Positions 14,464 to 21,221 of a DNA stretch of 21,291 bases are shown here, one piece after another. Source of the stretch: a virus; the IMG/VR virus record IMGVR_UViG_3300046096_000210, positions 1-21,291 of that record; one strand, written 5' to 3'. A model generated the notes under the pieces. It worked only from the letters and a program-made list of their open reading frames with translations, did no database searches and was not told the origin of the DNA. How positions within the stretch are numbered: the stretch's first letter is position 1; each line of letters begins with the position of its first letter. The translations under genes were made by a program, and so were the position numbers.

Positions 14464-17100
14464 ATGGGGTTCTCATTCACGTTTAATTCAAGTGGTAGTG
14501 GAGTAGGAGCACCTCCAGCTTCCGCCACACCAACGTTCAGTGCTGGAGGTGATACACACACTAATAGCACATCAGTTACTACAAACTATACGGCAAAAAT
14601 TAGTAACTATTCAACATTGAATGCTTTATCTGGTGCTACATGGGCTGCTCCCACAACGAATGTAGGTACTGCTAGCAGAAGTGGTGATAACATTACCGTT
14701 GTTGTACCTGTTGGGTATCAAGGTGATATTAACATAGGTATCGGATTTACCGAAACAGGTAAAACCCAAAGCTTTGGTTTTAAATCGACTACGGCTAGCG
14801 TGGCTACATCGGCTACGCCTGCGATATCAGGTTCTAATACCGTTGTAGAGGGTAATGCGTTAACCTTTACCATTACCGCCCCTCTTTCAGGTACAAGCTA
14901 TGCTTGGTCAGCTAATGAGGGTACTATAACACCAAGCCCTAATACGCAATCTGCGGTATGGTCTCCTGCTTCAACTAGCACAAATCGTAACGCCGTTATT
15001 AGCGTAATTGCTACCGAATCAGGCAAGCTTCCTTCAGCCCCTGCTAATAAGACTATAGGGGTAACGGTTTTCTACTTCCCTGTAACGGCATTAGCTCAAG
15101 ATTTTGAGGCTAAAGGCACTTTAGCTTTTGGCTTTGATGGCTTAGTCCCTGCTTATTCAGGGAATACTTTTAAAATCAAACGACTATCCGATAACACCAC
15201 GGCATCCTTTGGCTTTGCACCCATTAGCAAACAAGCTTTGTTAGCTTCTGCTTTAGCGTGGGCAAATGGTGAAGCGGATATTGTAGAGTTTTTAGACCAG
15301 TTTGCTAGCGGTAAACTGCTTTCAGCGGTGGGTGTTGTTCCTTTTGCTCGGGGTGGTGTCATTCAAAGACAACAGATTCAAGCTGCTCTTTCAGGAGCAA
15401 CACAAGGCTTTATAACACCCGATAACACCAAAGGGTCTGCTACGTGTGATATCAGCTTAACAGGGACGAACTACTTACAATGTACGAATGCCAATTTGGT
15501 AACCAGTCAAGGCATTGAAGTGCATATGCTAATGAGTCCAAAAACTCGAAAGTTTTCAGGGGCAACAGTGGTTAATAACCAGTACGAGCCTGTTGAATGG
15601 GGAGCAGAAGCCGTTAAAGAATGCTACATGGGATACGGCACATCAGGTACAGAGACTAATAGAGTTGCTGTTATTTCAAACTTTGGCACGGCTTCAGCAG
15701 TTTCATTCCGTCGGTTTCCTTCAGTAACTACCGCTTATGCTACCCCCACTACCACGCCCACGATGCACCTTAAGCAATGGGCAAGTCAAGTATTTTCATT
15801 TGTAAGCAACCCGACTGCTGGTGTTACGCAGATTTGGCAAGGGGGCGATTTAGTAGGCTCTGTAGACAATGGTACGCAACTGATGGCGGATGATATGACT
15901 TCAGTTCATCAGCAATTTAGAGTGGGACGGCAAACGACTTCCGCCTTTGCTGAATCTACCTACAAAGGAAACTTCTTGTTTTCTGGTGTGCTTATCACTA
16001 AAACGCTAACTGTAGATGAACGACGCAAAGTACACGAACGATGGAGTGCATATGCTCGGTACAGTCTCTTGCAGAATCAAGCATGGGTTGAGGCTCAATT
16101 TGAAGACTACTTGGTCTTTAAGAATGCGACATCAGCAGGTTTGGCTGGGGCTAAAAACAAGTTCAATCTTGCGTTTAACCAAAGCACGTTTAACGGACAA
16201 AACCCATCTTGGGCTTACAACACCCCCGCTCAAAATGGGTTATCGGGGTTATATTCAAACGCCTTTGATAATATGGCAAACCAGTTTGAAGACATTGGGA
16301 CGGATAAAGTAGGGGGTCAGTTAAGAGCAGGTACGATTGTTACTGTCATCCAAACAGACCCTACTTACAATAGGGGCGATGCCCTAACCGATGTGTTTGC
16401 TTATACCGCCGTATCCCCTACCTTGCACTTGATTACGCAAGAGTTGACTTGGGATCTAAAGGTGGCGATAGACCACAGGGGGTTCAGTCACGTCACTAAA
16501 GCAACCATTAAAGACCCTAACGATGTTTCTGAACGTCAAACCAACTCTTACACCAGTGTGTCGGGTATCACAACCACGCCTTATAATGGAGTAAACCATA
16601 CGTTTGATTATCGGTTTAAAACTATTACGCAAGCGGTTAGTGCGGAAGCTGAAGACAAGTATGACTTTAAAACCCAAGCACAAGGGTTGGAATACATGGC
16701 AACAAAAAACGAGTTCTTGCATTCCAAGCAAGGGACTTACGGTGCAAACTTAGCCCCTTTACCTAGTAAAACCTACGTTATTATTCAAACATGGGAAAAT
16801 AACCCATTGCTCAATGAGAATGGAACGCAAGCTGAAATTGATGAGTATATGCCTAGAGCCAGTAAGACCATAACAGTGTGTCTGCTTAATAACCCTGCTA
16901 TAGGAGGCTTAGATGGTTTCTTTGCAAGTGAAGCACCAACAGGGATGTCTCGGCTACCTGCGTTAGGGTCAAGGCTTGTAGCTCATGCTGATGATAAACG
17001 AACATTTTATGGCACACGCCACTTTTTCGGTGTCATCAACAGAGCATTAAACTCTGTTGAAGTAGCCCAAATGGCATCTAGTATAGGGCAGTTATTATAA
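14464..17100 (+). CDS. Receptor-binding protein with AbfB-like and lectin (LamG/ConA-like) modules
   Basis: 878 aa if begun at ATG 14464; a TTG at 14461 is one codon earlier and both suit the GAGGT at 14449-14453. Residues about 20-205 form two Ser/Thr-rich Ig-like repeats (the second about 118-205). About 217-330 matches the pattern common in phage tip proteins related to arabinofuranosidase-B jelly rolls: AYSGNTFKIKRLSDNTTASFGF, then W.NGEADIVEFLDQF. About 340-535 is a lectin-like module ending in LFSGVLITKTLTVDERRKVHERW, and the C-terminal half ends with a second similar edge, HFFGVINRALNSVEVAQMAS. No catalytic residues can be named; binding of a surface glycan is inferred. Its codons look richer in ACC/ACG and GCC than the neighbours, by eye, which may mean separate origin. 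Confidence 0.78.
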   Translation: MGFSFTFNSSGSGVGAPPASATPTFSAGGDTHTNSTSVTTNYTAKISNYSTLNALSGATWAAPTTNVGTASRSGDNITVVVPVGYQGDINIGIGFTETGKTQSFGFKSTTASVATSATPAISGSNTVVEGNALTFTITAPLSGTSYAWSANEGTITPSPNTQSAVWSPASTSTNRNAVISVIATESGKLPSAPANKTIGVTVFYFPVTALAQDFEAKGTLAFGFDGLVPAYSGNTFKIKRLSDNTTASFGFAPISKQALLASALAWANGEADIVEFLDQFASGKLLSAVGVVPFARGGVIQRQQIQAALSGATQGFITPDNTKGSATCDISLTGTNYLQCTNANLVTSQGIEVHMLMSPKTRKFSGATVVNNQYEPVEWGAEAVKECYMGYGTSGTETNRVAVISNFGTASAVSFRRFPSVTTAYATPTTTPTMHLKQWASQVFSFVSNPTAGVTQIWQGGDLVGSVDNGTQLMADDMTSVHQQFRVGRQTTSAFAESTYKGNFLFSGVLITKTLTVDERRKVHERWSAYARYSLLQNQAWVEAQFEDYLVFKNATSAGLAGAKNKFNLAFNQSTFNGQNPSWAYNTPAQNGLSGLYSNAFDNMANQFEDIGTDKVGGQLRAGTIVTVIQTDPTYNRGDALTDVFAYTAVSPTLHLITQELTWDLKVAIDHRGFSHVTKATIKDPNDVSERQTNSYTSVSGITTTPYNGVNHTFDYRFKTITQAVSAEAEDKYDFKTQAQGLEYMATKNEFLHSKQGTYGANLAPLPSKTYVIIQTWENNPLLNENGTQAEIDEYMPRASKTITVCLLNNPAIGGLDGFFASEAPTGMSRLPALGSRLVAHADDKRTFYGTRHFFGVINRALNSVEVAQMASSIGQLL

Positions 17101-17117
17101 TAAGGAGGACTTGAATT

Positions 17118-17624
17118 TTGCCCATAAAAAGAATCTGCATCCACTGGACGGCAGGTAATCATTTTGCTAATGACATTGATAAAGACCATTATCACTTCAT
17201 TGTGCAGAACATCGTAGACACAAATAACCAAGTTGTTGTTGGTACTTACACACCTGAATCCAACTTTAGAACACTAGGTAGAAGAAAGACTGGCTACGCT
17301 TCTCACTGTGGTGGGGGTAACTCCTGGGTTATTGGGGTTGCTTTATCTGGTGGTACTGAAAGCAGACCACTGACGGAACAGCAGTGTGAAAGAGCGTGGG
17401 AGCTTATAGCTTCCCTCTGCTTGGAGTACGACATCCCTATCACTGAAGCTACAGTTTACACCCACTACGAGTTTGGATTGAAGAATCCTAGAACAGTAAG
17501 TAGAGGTAAGCTGGACATCAATAAGCTGTGGCATGAACCTAAACTAAAACCAGGTGAAGTAGGTAACTACATTCGCAATAAAGTTACTTGGTATTACAAC
17601 AAACTAAACAAGGAAACTAAATAA
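17118..17624 (+). CDS. N-acetylmuramoyl-L-alanine amidase (endolysin; T7 gp3.5 / Amidase_2 type)
   Basis: Zinc amidase that cuts the bond between N-acetylmuramic acid and L-alanine of peptidoglycan at lysis. 168 aa; T7 lysozyme is 151 aa. Ligands and catalytic residues can be read off: His9 (IHWTAG), Tyr25 (HYHFIVQ), His63 (ASHCGGG), His116 (YTHYEFG), Lys131 and Asp133 (GKLDINKLW). The third zinc ligand is Asp, as in AmpD and PGRP enzymes, where T7 has Cys130. Start is TTG at 17118: a full AAGGAGG (17102-17108) lies 9 nt upstream and there is no in-frame ATG nearby. No signal peptide, so it needs a holin to reach the wall. Gene 3.5 is in the early half in T7; here it sits with late lysis genes. 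Whether it also binds RNA polymerase, as in T7, cannot be told. Confidence 0.92.
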   Translation: MPIKRICIHWTAGNHFANDIDKDHYHFIVQNIVDTNNQVVVGTYTPESNFRTLGRRKTGYASHCGGGNSWVIGVALSGGTESRPLTEQQCERAWELIASLCLEYDIPITEATVYTHYEFGLKNPRTVSRGKLDINKLWHEPKLKPGEVGNYIRNKVTWYYNKLNKETK

Positions 17625-17625
17625 A

Positions 17626-17766
17626 ATGAATAACAACTTAGAGCTGAACCCAAAGAAATCTTTTAAAGACTCTGTAGCAGCCTTCTTTCACAATCTAAAA
17701 TATGAAGATGTCATTTCAGCTTGGAATGCTTTTCAAGTGTTAATAGCGATCTTCAAGAAGAAATAA
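17626..17766 (+). CDS. Small 46-aa protein in the lysis cluster, unknown function
   Basis: Short reading frame ATG 17626 to TAA 17764-17766, starting 1 nt after the amidase stop, with AAGGAA at about 17610-17615 as ribosome binding site. The product starts MNNNLELNPKKSFKDSVAAF and ends NAFQVLIAIFKKK: a polar N-terminus, then two amphipathic helices, and a short hydrophobic stretch (VLIAIF) capped by three lysines. It is too short for an ordinary membrane span, so peripheral membrane attachment is more likely than insertion. It lies between endolysin and the putative holin, so a role in lysis control is possible but not shown. I do not recognise a family. Confidence 0.6.
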   Translation: MNNNLELNPKKSFKDSVAAFFHNLKYEDVISAWNAFQVLIAIFKKK

Positions 17767-17780
17767 ACACAACTGAATAT

Positions 17781-17808
17781 GGGAGGTGTAACAGCCTCCC
17801 TCTCTTTT
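17781..17808 (+). terminator. Probable intrinsic terminator within the lysis cluster
   Basis: GGGAGGT (17781-17787) pairs with GCCTCCC (17794-17800): six Watson-Crick pairs plus one T-G pair, 6-nt loop GTAACA, followed by TCTCTTTT. It lies 14 nt after the 46-aa gene and before the one-helix membrane protein. It would reduce read-through into the holin candidate and terminase genes, unless the phage RNA polymerase ignores it. Confidence 0.7.
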
Positions 17809-17827
17809 AACAATAGGGGACAATATC

Positions 17828-18067
17828 TTGGATATCAAACTACTTCAAGCTTTTGGTGATTTATCTTTACCAGCACTAGGCTACATCATATTAGCACTTA
17901 ACATCTGGTTCTTATTTAGGCAGAATCAGCTAGATAGGTCTATATATCAGAGACATTTAGAGATAGATAGAGAAATATACAAAGACCATACAAAGATGTA
18001 TAGCGACCACATGGCTGTAAACAATCAGATAACAATGGAAGCTTTAAAACAATTAAAGAAGGGGTAA
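17828..18067 (+). CDS. Small membrane protein with one transmembrane helix, holin candidate (T7 gp17.5 position)
   Basis: 79 aa. A polar N-terminus is followed by one hydrophobic helix at about residues 14-32 (LPALGYIILALNIWFLF), then a charged helix rich in Arg/Lys/Glu/Asp/His (about 33-60) and a short basic end (LKQLKKG). Size, single helix and position directly before the small terminase gene match T7 gp17.5 (67 aa), the class II-type holin. A spanin-like protein is the main alternative because of the long charged helix after the membrane segment. Start is TTG at 17828, 7 nt after AGGGGA (17815-17820); the first in-frame ATG would lie beyond the membrane helix and so is unlikely. Confidence 0.65.
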   Translation: MDIKLLQAFGDLSLPALGYIILALNIWFLFRQNQLDRSIYQRHLEIDREIYKDHTKMYSDHMAVNNQITMEALKQLKKG

Positions 18068-18072
18068 CACCA

Positions 18073-18339
18073 GTGTCAACAGAAGACGACTTAGCCTACC
18101 TACACGATTTAGTTGTAGGAGGCTTAACTAAAGATTTACAAGATGCAGAGAAGAGAACCCCTGCTCACTACAAAGCAGCTATGGAACTTCTCAAACATAA
18201 TAAGATTTCAGCACTAAGTAACCCAGGTAGTCAATTAAGCAAGCTAGCAGAAACGCTAGAAGGCTTGTCAGATGCCTCAGGTGAGTTCCTTTCACAGTCT
18301 GATATAGAGAATGTAATACAGCTTAGAAAGAGGGTATAG
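18073..18339 (+). CDS. Terminase small subunit, T7 gp18-like
   Basis: DNA-recognition subunit of the packaging motor. 88 aa versus 89 aa in T7 gp18. Begins with GTG at 18073, with AAGAAGGGG ending 8 nt upstream. Helical throughout, with THE family-like central TPAHYKAAMELLKHNKISAL segment (about 29-48) and a C-terminal ENVIQLRKRV. Its TAG stop shares the final base with the GTG start of the large subunit (TAGTG), so the two are probably coupled. Call rests mainly on length, order and coupling to terL. Confidence 0.85.
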   Translation: MSTEDDLAYLHDLVVGGLTKDLQDAEKRTPAHYKAAMELLKHNKISALSNPGSQLSKLAETLEGLSDASGEFLSQSDIENVIQLRKRV

Positions 18340-20060
18340 TGGACGCATACAGACCACCTATCCCAACACGCTACGCTCAGTTCAGAAACTTCATGAGAGA
18401 CGTATTCGTTGAGTTCTACAACTGGCAAGAGCCTACTTGGGTGCAGAATGAAATAGCAGACCAGATTCAGTACGGGACAGACCGTGAAATCATCATGGCA
18501 TATCGTGGTTGTGGTAAGTCAAGTATCCTACAGTGTTATGCTGTGTGGTGTTTGATGCTAGACCCACAGAAGAGTATCCTTATTGCTTCTGAAACTACTG
18601 GACTAGCTAAGATATTCGTAGCTCAGATGAAGAGAATCATCAAAGATTACAGACCCTGTCAGTGGCTATACCCTGATGATGATCAAATCAACGAAGCAAG
18701 CAGGTTCTACGTTAAGCCTTGTACCAAGTCAGCTACCATATCAGTTAAAGCTACCTCTATTGGGTCAAGTATCACAGGCTTACGGGCTGACTTGATTATT
18801 GCAGATGACGTTGAGACTGCTAGGAACGCTCTCACCCTTGAGAGTAGAAGTAAAATTGGGTTATCCTTTGAGGAATTTTCCTCTATCCTTCGTACCCGTG
18901 GACGTATTGCTGTACTAGGAACACCTCACAGCCACGACTCCACCTACTTAGTGTTAGAGAAGAAGGGTTACACCTGTAAAATCTACCCAGCGGAAGTGCC
19001 TGACCCAGTCAGGCTGAAGCGTTATGGTGATAGAATCTCAGAAACCTACTTGAAGATGCTTGATGCAGGCATAGAACCATCAACACCAGCTGACCCTGAA
19101 CGCTTAGACTCCTTTGATTTAACAAAGAAGAAGATAGAGTTCAGACCAGCTGGCTATAGCTTACAGTTCCTACTAGATACTTCCCTCTCAGATGAGTTAA
19201 AGTATCCGTTGAAGCTTAAAGATTTAATCGTGATGGACTTAGACATCAACACAGCACCAGGTAAGATGAGTTGGACTAACTCTCCTGAGTATAAGATTAA
19301 GGATATTGAAGCTATAGGCTTTGGGTTTGATGCTTATTACCGCCCTATGCTTGTTAATGAATCAAGTATTACTGACTATGACAGCTCTATTCTCTATGTC
19401 GACCCTTCAGGCAGAGGGGCAGATGAGACAGCCGTAGCTGTTGTTAGAGCAGCAGCAGGTAGGTTGTTCATACCAAAGGTGAAAGGGATGCTAGGAGGTT
19501 ACACAAGAGCCAATCTGGAAGCTATCTCACATCTTGCTAGGCAGTATAAAGTCAACAAGGTAATAATTGAATCTAACTTTGGTGATGGGATGTTCAATGA
19601 ACTTCTTAAACCTGTATTGAATAGCATCTACCCTTGTATGATTGAAGATGTTAAAGTATCTCAGCGTAAAGAGCTAAGGATACTAGATACACTTGAACCT
19701 ATCATGCAGCAGCATAGGCTAATTATCAGTAGAGAAGTCATCTTAGAAGACCTGGCTGATATAGCAACCTACGGGCAGACTATGGATGCTCCTCAGCATT
19801 ATAGTTTATTCCATCAGATGACTAGACTCACTAAAGAGAGAGGTTGCTTATCTCACGACGACAGACTGGATGCTCTCGCTGGTGCTGTAGCTTACTTAAC
19901 TAAGTTCATGTCTATTGATCCAGACATTGATATTTCAAGACGTTCTAAAGCCTTAGAGCTATTAGAGCTTGAACAAGATAGAGCTTACATGAGTAAGCTG
20001 ATGAGGCGTGCTGATGACTTTAACATCCCAAATCCTAACTGGCTAGGAGATGATGATTAA
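18339..20060 (+). CDS. Terminase large subunit (packaging ATPase and nuclease), T7 gp19-like
   Basis: ATP-driven motor that pumps concatemeric DNA into procapsids and cuts it. 573 aa versus 586 aa in T7. ATPase domain: Walker A YRGCGKSS (55-62, Lys60), Walker B DLIIADDVE (151-159), coupling motif GTPH (194-197). Nuclease domain: LYVDPSGRGADE (352-363, Asp355), IIESNFGDG (409-417, Glu411) and HDDRLDALAGA (506-516, Asp507/Asp508), the acidic triad of RNase H-like terminase nucleases. Start codon is GTG in the TAGTG overlap with the small subunit. The acidic C-terminus (GDDD) is where T7-type terminases contact the portal. All key residues are present, so it is probably active. Confidence 0.96.
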   Translation: MDAYRPPIPTRYAQFRNFMRDVFVEFYNWQEPTWVQNEIADQIQYGTDREIIMAYRGCGKSSILQCYAVWCLMLDPQKSILIASETTGLAKIFVAQMKRIIKDYRPCQWLYPDDDQINEASRFYVKPCTKSATISVKATSIGSSITGLRADLIIADDVETARNALTLESRSKIGLSFEEFSSILRTRGRIAVLGTPHSHDSTYLVLEKKGYTCKIYPAEVPDPVRLKRYGDRISETYLKMLDAGIEPSTPADPERLDSFDLTKKKIEFRPAGYSLQFLLDTSLSDELKYPLKLKDLIVMDLDINTAPGKMSWTNSPEYKIKDIEAIGFGFDAYYRPMLVNESSITDYDSSILYVDPSGRGADETAVAVVRAAAGRLFIPKVKGMLGGYTRANLEAISHLARQYKVNKVIIESNFGDGMFNELLKPVLNSIYPCMIEDVKVSQRKELRILDTLEPIMQQHRLIISREVILEDLADIATYGQTMDAPQHYSLFHQMTRLTKERGCLSHDDRLDALAGAVAYLTKFMSIDPDIDISRRSKALELLELEQDRAYMSKLMRRADDFNIPNPNWLGDDD

Positions 20061-20082
20061 GCTCACTACGCCAACGCTAGAC

Positions 20083-20127
20083 CCCTAGGATTCTATAGGT
20101 GCTTTACCTTCATGAAAAATCCTAGGG
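20083..20127. repeat. Inverted repeat with 10-bp perfect arms after terL
   Basis: CCCTAGGATT (20083-20092) and AATCCTAGGG (20118-20127) are exact complements separated by 25 nt. The loop contains TCTATAGG and a smaller AGGT/ACCT pairing. No T-run follows on either strand, so it is not a normal intrinsic terminator; a packaging or end-processing signal is possible. Confidence 0.6.
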
Positions 20128-20133
20128 CAGTTT

Positions 20134-20166
20134 AGCACTCATAGAATTCTATAAGGAGTGAGTGCT
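20134..20166. repeat. Inverted repeat AGCACTCA/TGAGTGCT enclosing a palindrome
   Basis: AGCACTCA (20134-20141) and TGAGTGCT (20159-20166) are exact complements. The 17-nt interior begins with the perfect palindrome TAGAATTCTA (20142-20151) and includes the AATTCTATAAGGAG promoter-like motif. The nested symmetry suggests a protein-binding or DNA-hairpin site. Confidence 0.6.
20141..20158 (+). promoter_or_regulatory. Promoter-like motif AGAATTCTATAAGGAG
   Basis: One of four related sites in the terminal region (others at 20087-20100 and 20516-20530 on +, 20536-20552 on -). Aligned on TCTATA they share (A)ATTCTATA followed by purines; the minus-strand copy reads AATTCTATAGGGAG, close to the CACTATAGGGAG core of T7-family phage polymerase promoters. 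I did not see AATTCTATA elsewhere in the window. Confidence 0.35.
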
Positions 20167-20314
20167 TGGAAAATTTGCTATAGGTTTTTGGTGGTATAAC
20201 GCTTGATGTAGGAAGCAATTTACCCCCGTACCCCTACTATAACAGCCACAATAGGCATTATAGGCACTGAAACTACACTATAAAACCTGTAAAGCCTTGC
20301 TATCATTGGCATTA

Positions 20315-20337
20315 ACAAGGGATTAATAATCCGTTGT
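20315..20337. promoter_or_regulatory. Quasi-palindromic operator-like site with a -10-like TATAAT downstream
   Basis: Symmetric about A20326: ACAA-G-GGATTA and TAATCC-G-TTGT, with one mismatch pair in 11. A perfect TATAAT follows on the + strand at 20353-20358, but no good -35 hexamer is placed for it. The half-site ACAACGGATT (minus strand 20337-20328) recurs exactly at 21256-21265. Confidence 0.35.
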
Positions 20338-20457
20338 ATAACTAAATGAGACTATAATAGCACAATTTTGATGTTACCATACGTTCATGCTATAAAGTGT
20401 GTGTGTAGATGTGGTGTCTATTTTTACCAAGTCAAGCCAACAGCAGAAGCAAGACCA

Positions 20458-20487
20458 ACTCAAGCAACTCAAACTCAAGCAACTCAA
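20458..20487 (+). repeat. Tandem 15-bp repeat in a CAAG-rich tract
   Basis: ACTCAAGCAACTCAA occurs twice head to tail (20458-20472, 20473-20487). Degenerate CAAGC-type copies extend from about 20427 to 20510. T7-group terminal repeats are flanked by arrays of short repeats, which is the comparison I would make. Confidence 0.7.
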
Positions 20488-20517
20488 ACAATGCCAAGCC
20501 AATAGCAACTCCCTTAG

Positions 20518-20549
20518 AATTCTATAGTTGAAACACTCCCTATAGAATT
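20518..20549. repeat. Inverted pair of the AATTCTATAG motif
   Basis: AATTCTATAG (20518-20527) and CTATAGAATT (20540-20549) are exact complements with a 12-nt spacer. As promoter cores they would point towards each other; as a hairpin or dimer-binding site they form a 10-bp symmetric element. It lies 38 nt beyond the end of the minus-strand gene that follows. Confidence 0.6.
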
Positions 20550-20586
20550 ATATAAACTCCCCTAATCTTTAAAGACGCTTAATTAA

Positions 20587-20994
20587 TTAAGTAGAACGAT
20601 GCTTAACCCTAGTTAAGTCTGGCTCAATTTTCTTATATTTAGCCCAATTAGCCCAATCGTGATATTGTCCTGTAATAGCCCCAAAAGGGCAATTATTACC
20701 AGTTGATTCGGCTTTAATGATAATCTTTTGTGAATTGATAGTTAAAAACCTATCGCAATACCAAACATTAGTATTCATTACAGAACGATATTTATTATGA
20801 TGCCATGTAAGAACCGTGTACCCTAATATGGTTTTTTCTTCATCGGGCATCCCCATTTGATTGATAGCAACATCAATAGGAGTATCAAGCCATGATGCCA
20901 TAATCTTTTCAATCTGATAAGCATTAACAACTGATACAGGGATTAAGGCAACAACAACAAAAACTAATAAAGTACTAATTACTCTCTTGTTCAT
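20587..20994 (-). CDS. Secreted/periplasmic small protein with two cysteines, unknown function
   Basis: 135 aa. Residues 1-25 are a clear signal peptide: MNKR, a long hydrophobic core (VISTLLVFVVVALIPVSVV) and an A25 cleavage site of the V-N-A type. There is no lipobox Cys, so the mature protein should be periplasmic and soluble. Cys80 and Cys102 could form a disulphide. The SWLDTPIDVAINQMGMPDEE segment (about 34-53), a TW strand, then WYCDRFLTIN and STGNNCPFG resemble small exported proteins of Gram-negative bacteria (SWxGxPxxxLxxxxGxP ... GNNC pattern), which I know only as uncharacterised. It starts in an ATGA overlap with the upstream minus-strand gene, so the two form an operon, reading against all other genes here. 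Superinfection exclusion or alteration of the host surface is speculation. Confidence 0.75.
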   Translation of the reverse strand: MNKRVISTLLVFVVVALIPVSVVNAYQIEKIMASWLDTPIDVAINQMGMPDEEKTILGYTVLTWHHNKYRSVMNTNVWYCDRFLTINSQKIIIKAESTGNNCPFGAITGQYHDWANWAKYKKIEPDLTRVKHRST

Positions 20995-21170
20995 TTTAAT
21001 TCTTTCTCTATTATTTCATACTGCCCCTCTGCAAGTTGTTCTAAAAACTCAACTCTGCTAGGAATCCTATGTTCATAACACATGTCTTGTAACCATTCCC
21101 AGCAAGCATCTGAAAGCCTCATGTTTCGTGGCTTTACAACTCCTCTATCTCTTTTATCGTGATATATCAT
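20991..21170 (-). CDS. Ribbon-helix-helix-like 59-aa protein, possible regulator
   Basis: Start chosen at 21170. The frame is open back to an ATG at 21233, but the -10 box of its own promoter (21200-21195) would then lie inside the gene, so the shorter form is preferred. The product is basic at the N-terminus (DKRDRGVVKPRNMRLSD), then a probable strand (about 13-20), helix (21-35), turn IPSR (36-39) and helix (40-58): the arrangement of CopG/Arc-type ribbon-helix-helix proteins. The ribosome binding site is weak (AAAG), in keeping with a near-leaderless short 5' end. It is coupled by ATGA to the secreted protein gene. A self-regulating repressor of the divergent promoter is a natural guess, but DNA binding is not shown. 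Confidence 0.68.
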   Translation of the reverse strand: MIYHDKRDRGVVKPRNMRLSDACWEWLQDMCYEHRIPSRVEFLEQLAEGQYEIIEKELK

Positions 21171-21194
21171 AATAAGCTTTACTACTTTATTTGA

Positions 21195-21221
21195 ATTATA
21201 ACAAAAATTACCTATTGACAA
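21195..21221 (-). promoter_or_regulatory. Sigma70-type extended -10 promoter for the minus-strand operon
   Basis: Reading the minus strand: TTGTCA (21221-21216), 15-nt spacer, TGTTATAAT with perfect TATAAT at 21200-21195 and the extended -10 TGn. Transcription would start near 21188, about 18 nt before the preferred ATG at 21170. The short spacer is offset by the extended -10. Confidence 0.65.

Larger units (their letters stand above)
20061..20586. other. Noncoding terminal region, likely genome-end / direct terminal repeat area
   Basis: About 526 bases after terL with no convincing gene. It holds two hairpin-forming inverted repeats (20083-20127, 20134-20166), four AATTCTATA-type motifs, a quasi-palindrome at 20315-20337, a GT run (about 20396-20406), a CAAGCAACT-rich tandem repeat (20427-20510) and an inverted pair of the motif at 20518-20549. 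In T7 the right end after gene 19 carries a late promoter, short repeats and the direct terminal repeat, so this is the likeliest place for the same elements. The exact repeat ends cannot be seen, because only one copy would be present in this window. Confidence 0.5.

Noticed and set aside
20083-20127. Terminator for the terminase gene
   Set aside because: The stem is good but no run of T follows on either strand.
20371-20505. 44-codon + strand frame starting MLPYVHAIKC and running through the CAAGCAACT repeats
   Set aside because: No ribosome binding site, half of it is the translated tandem repeat (TQATQTQATQT), and it lies in a region full of inverted repeats; more likely noncoding.
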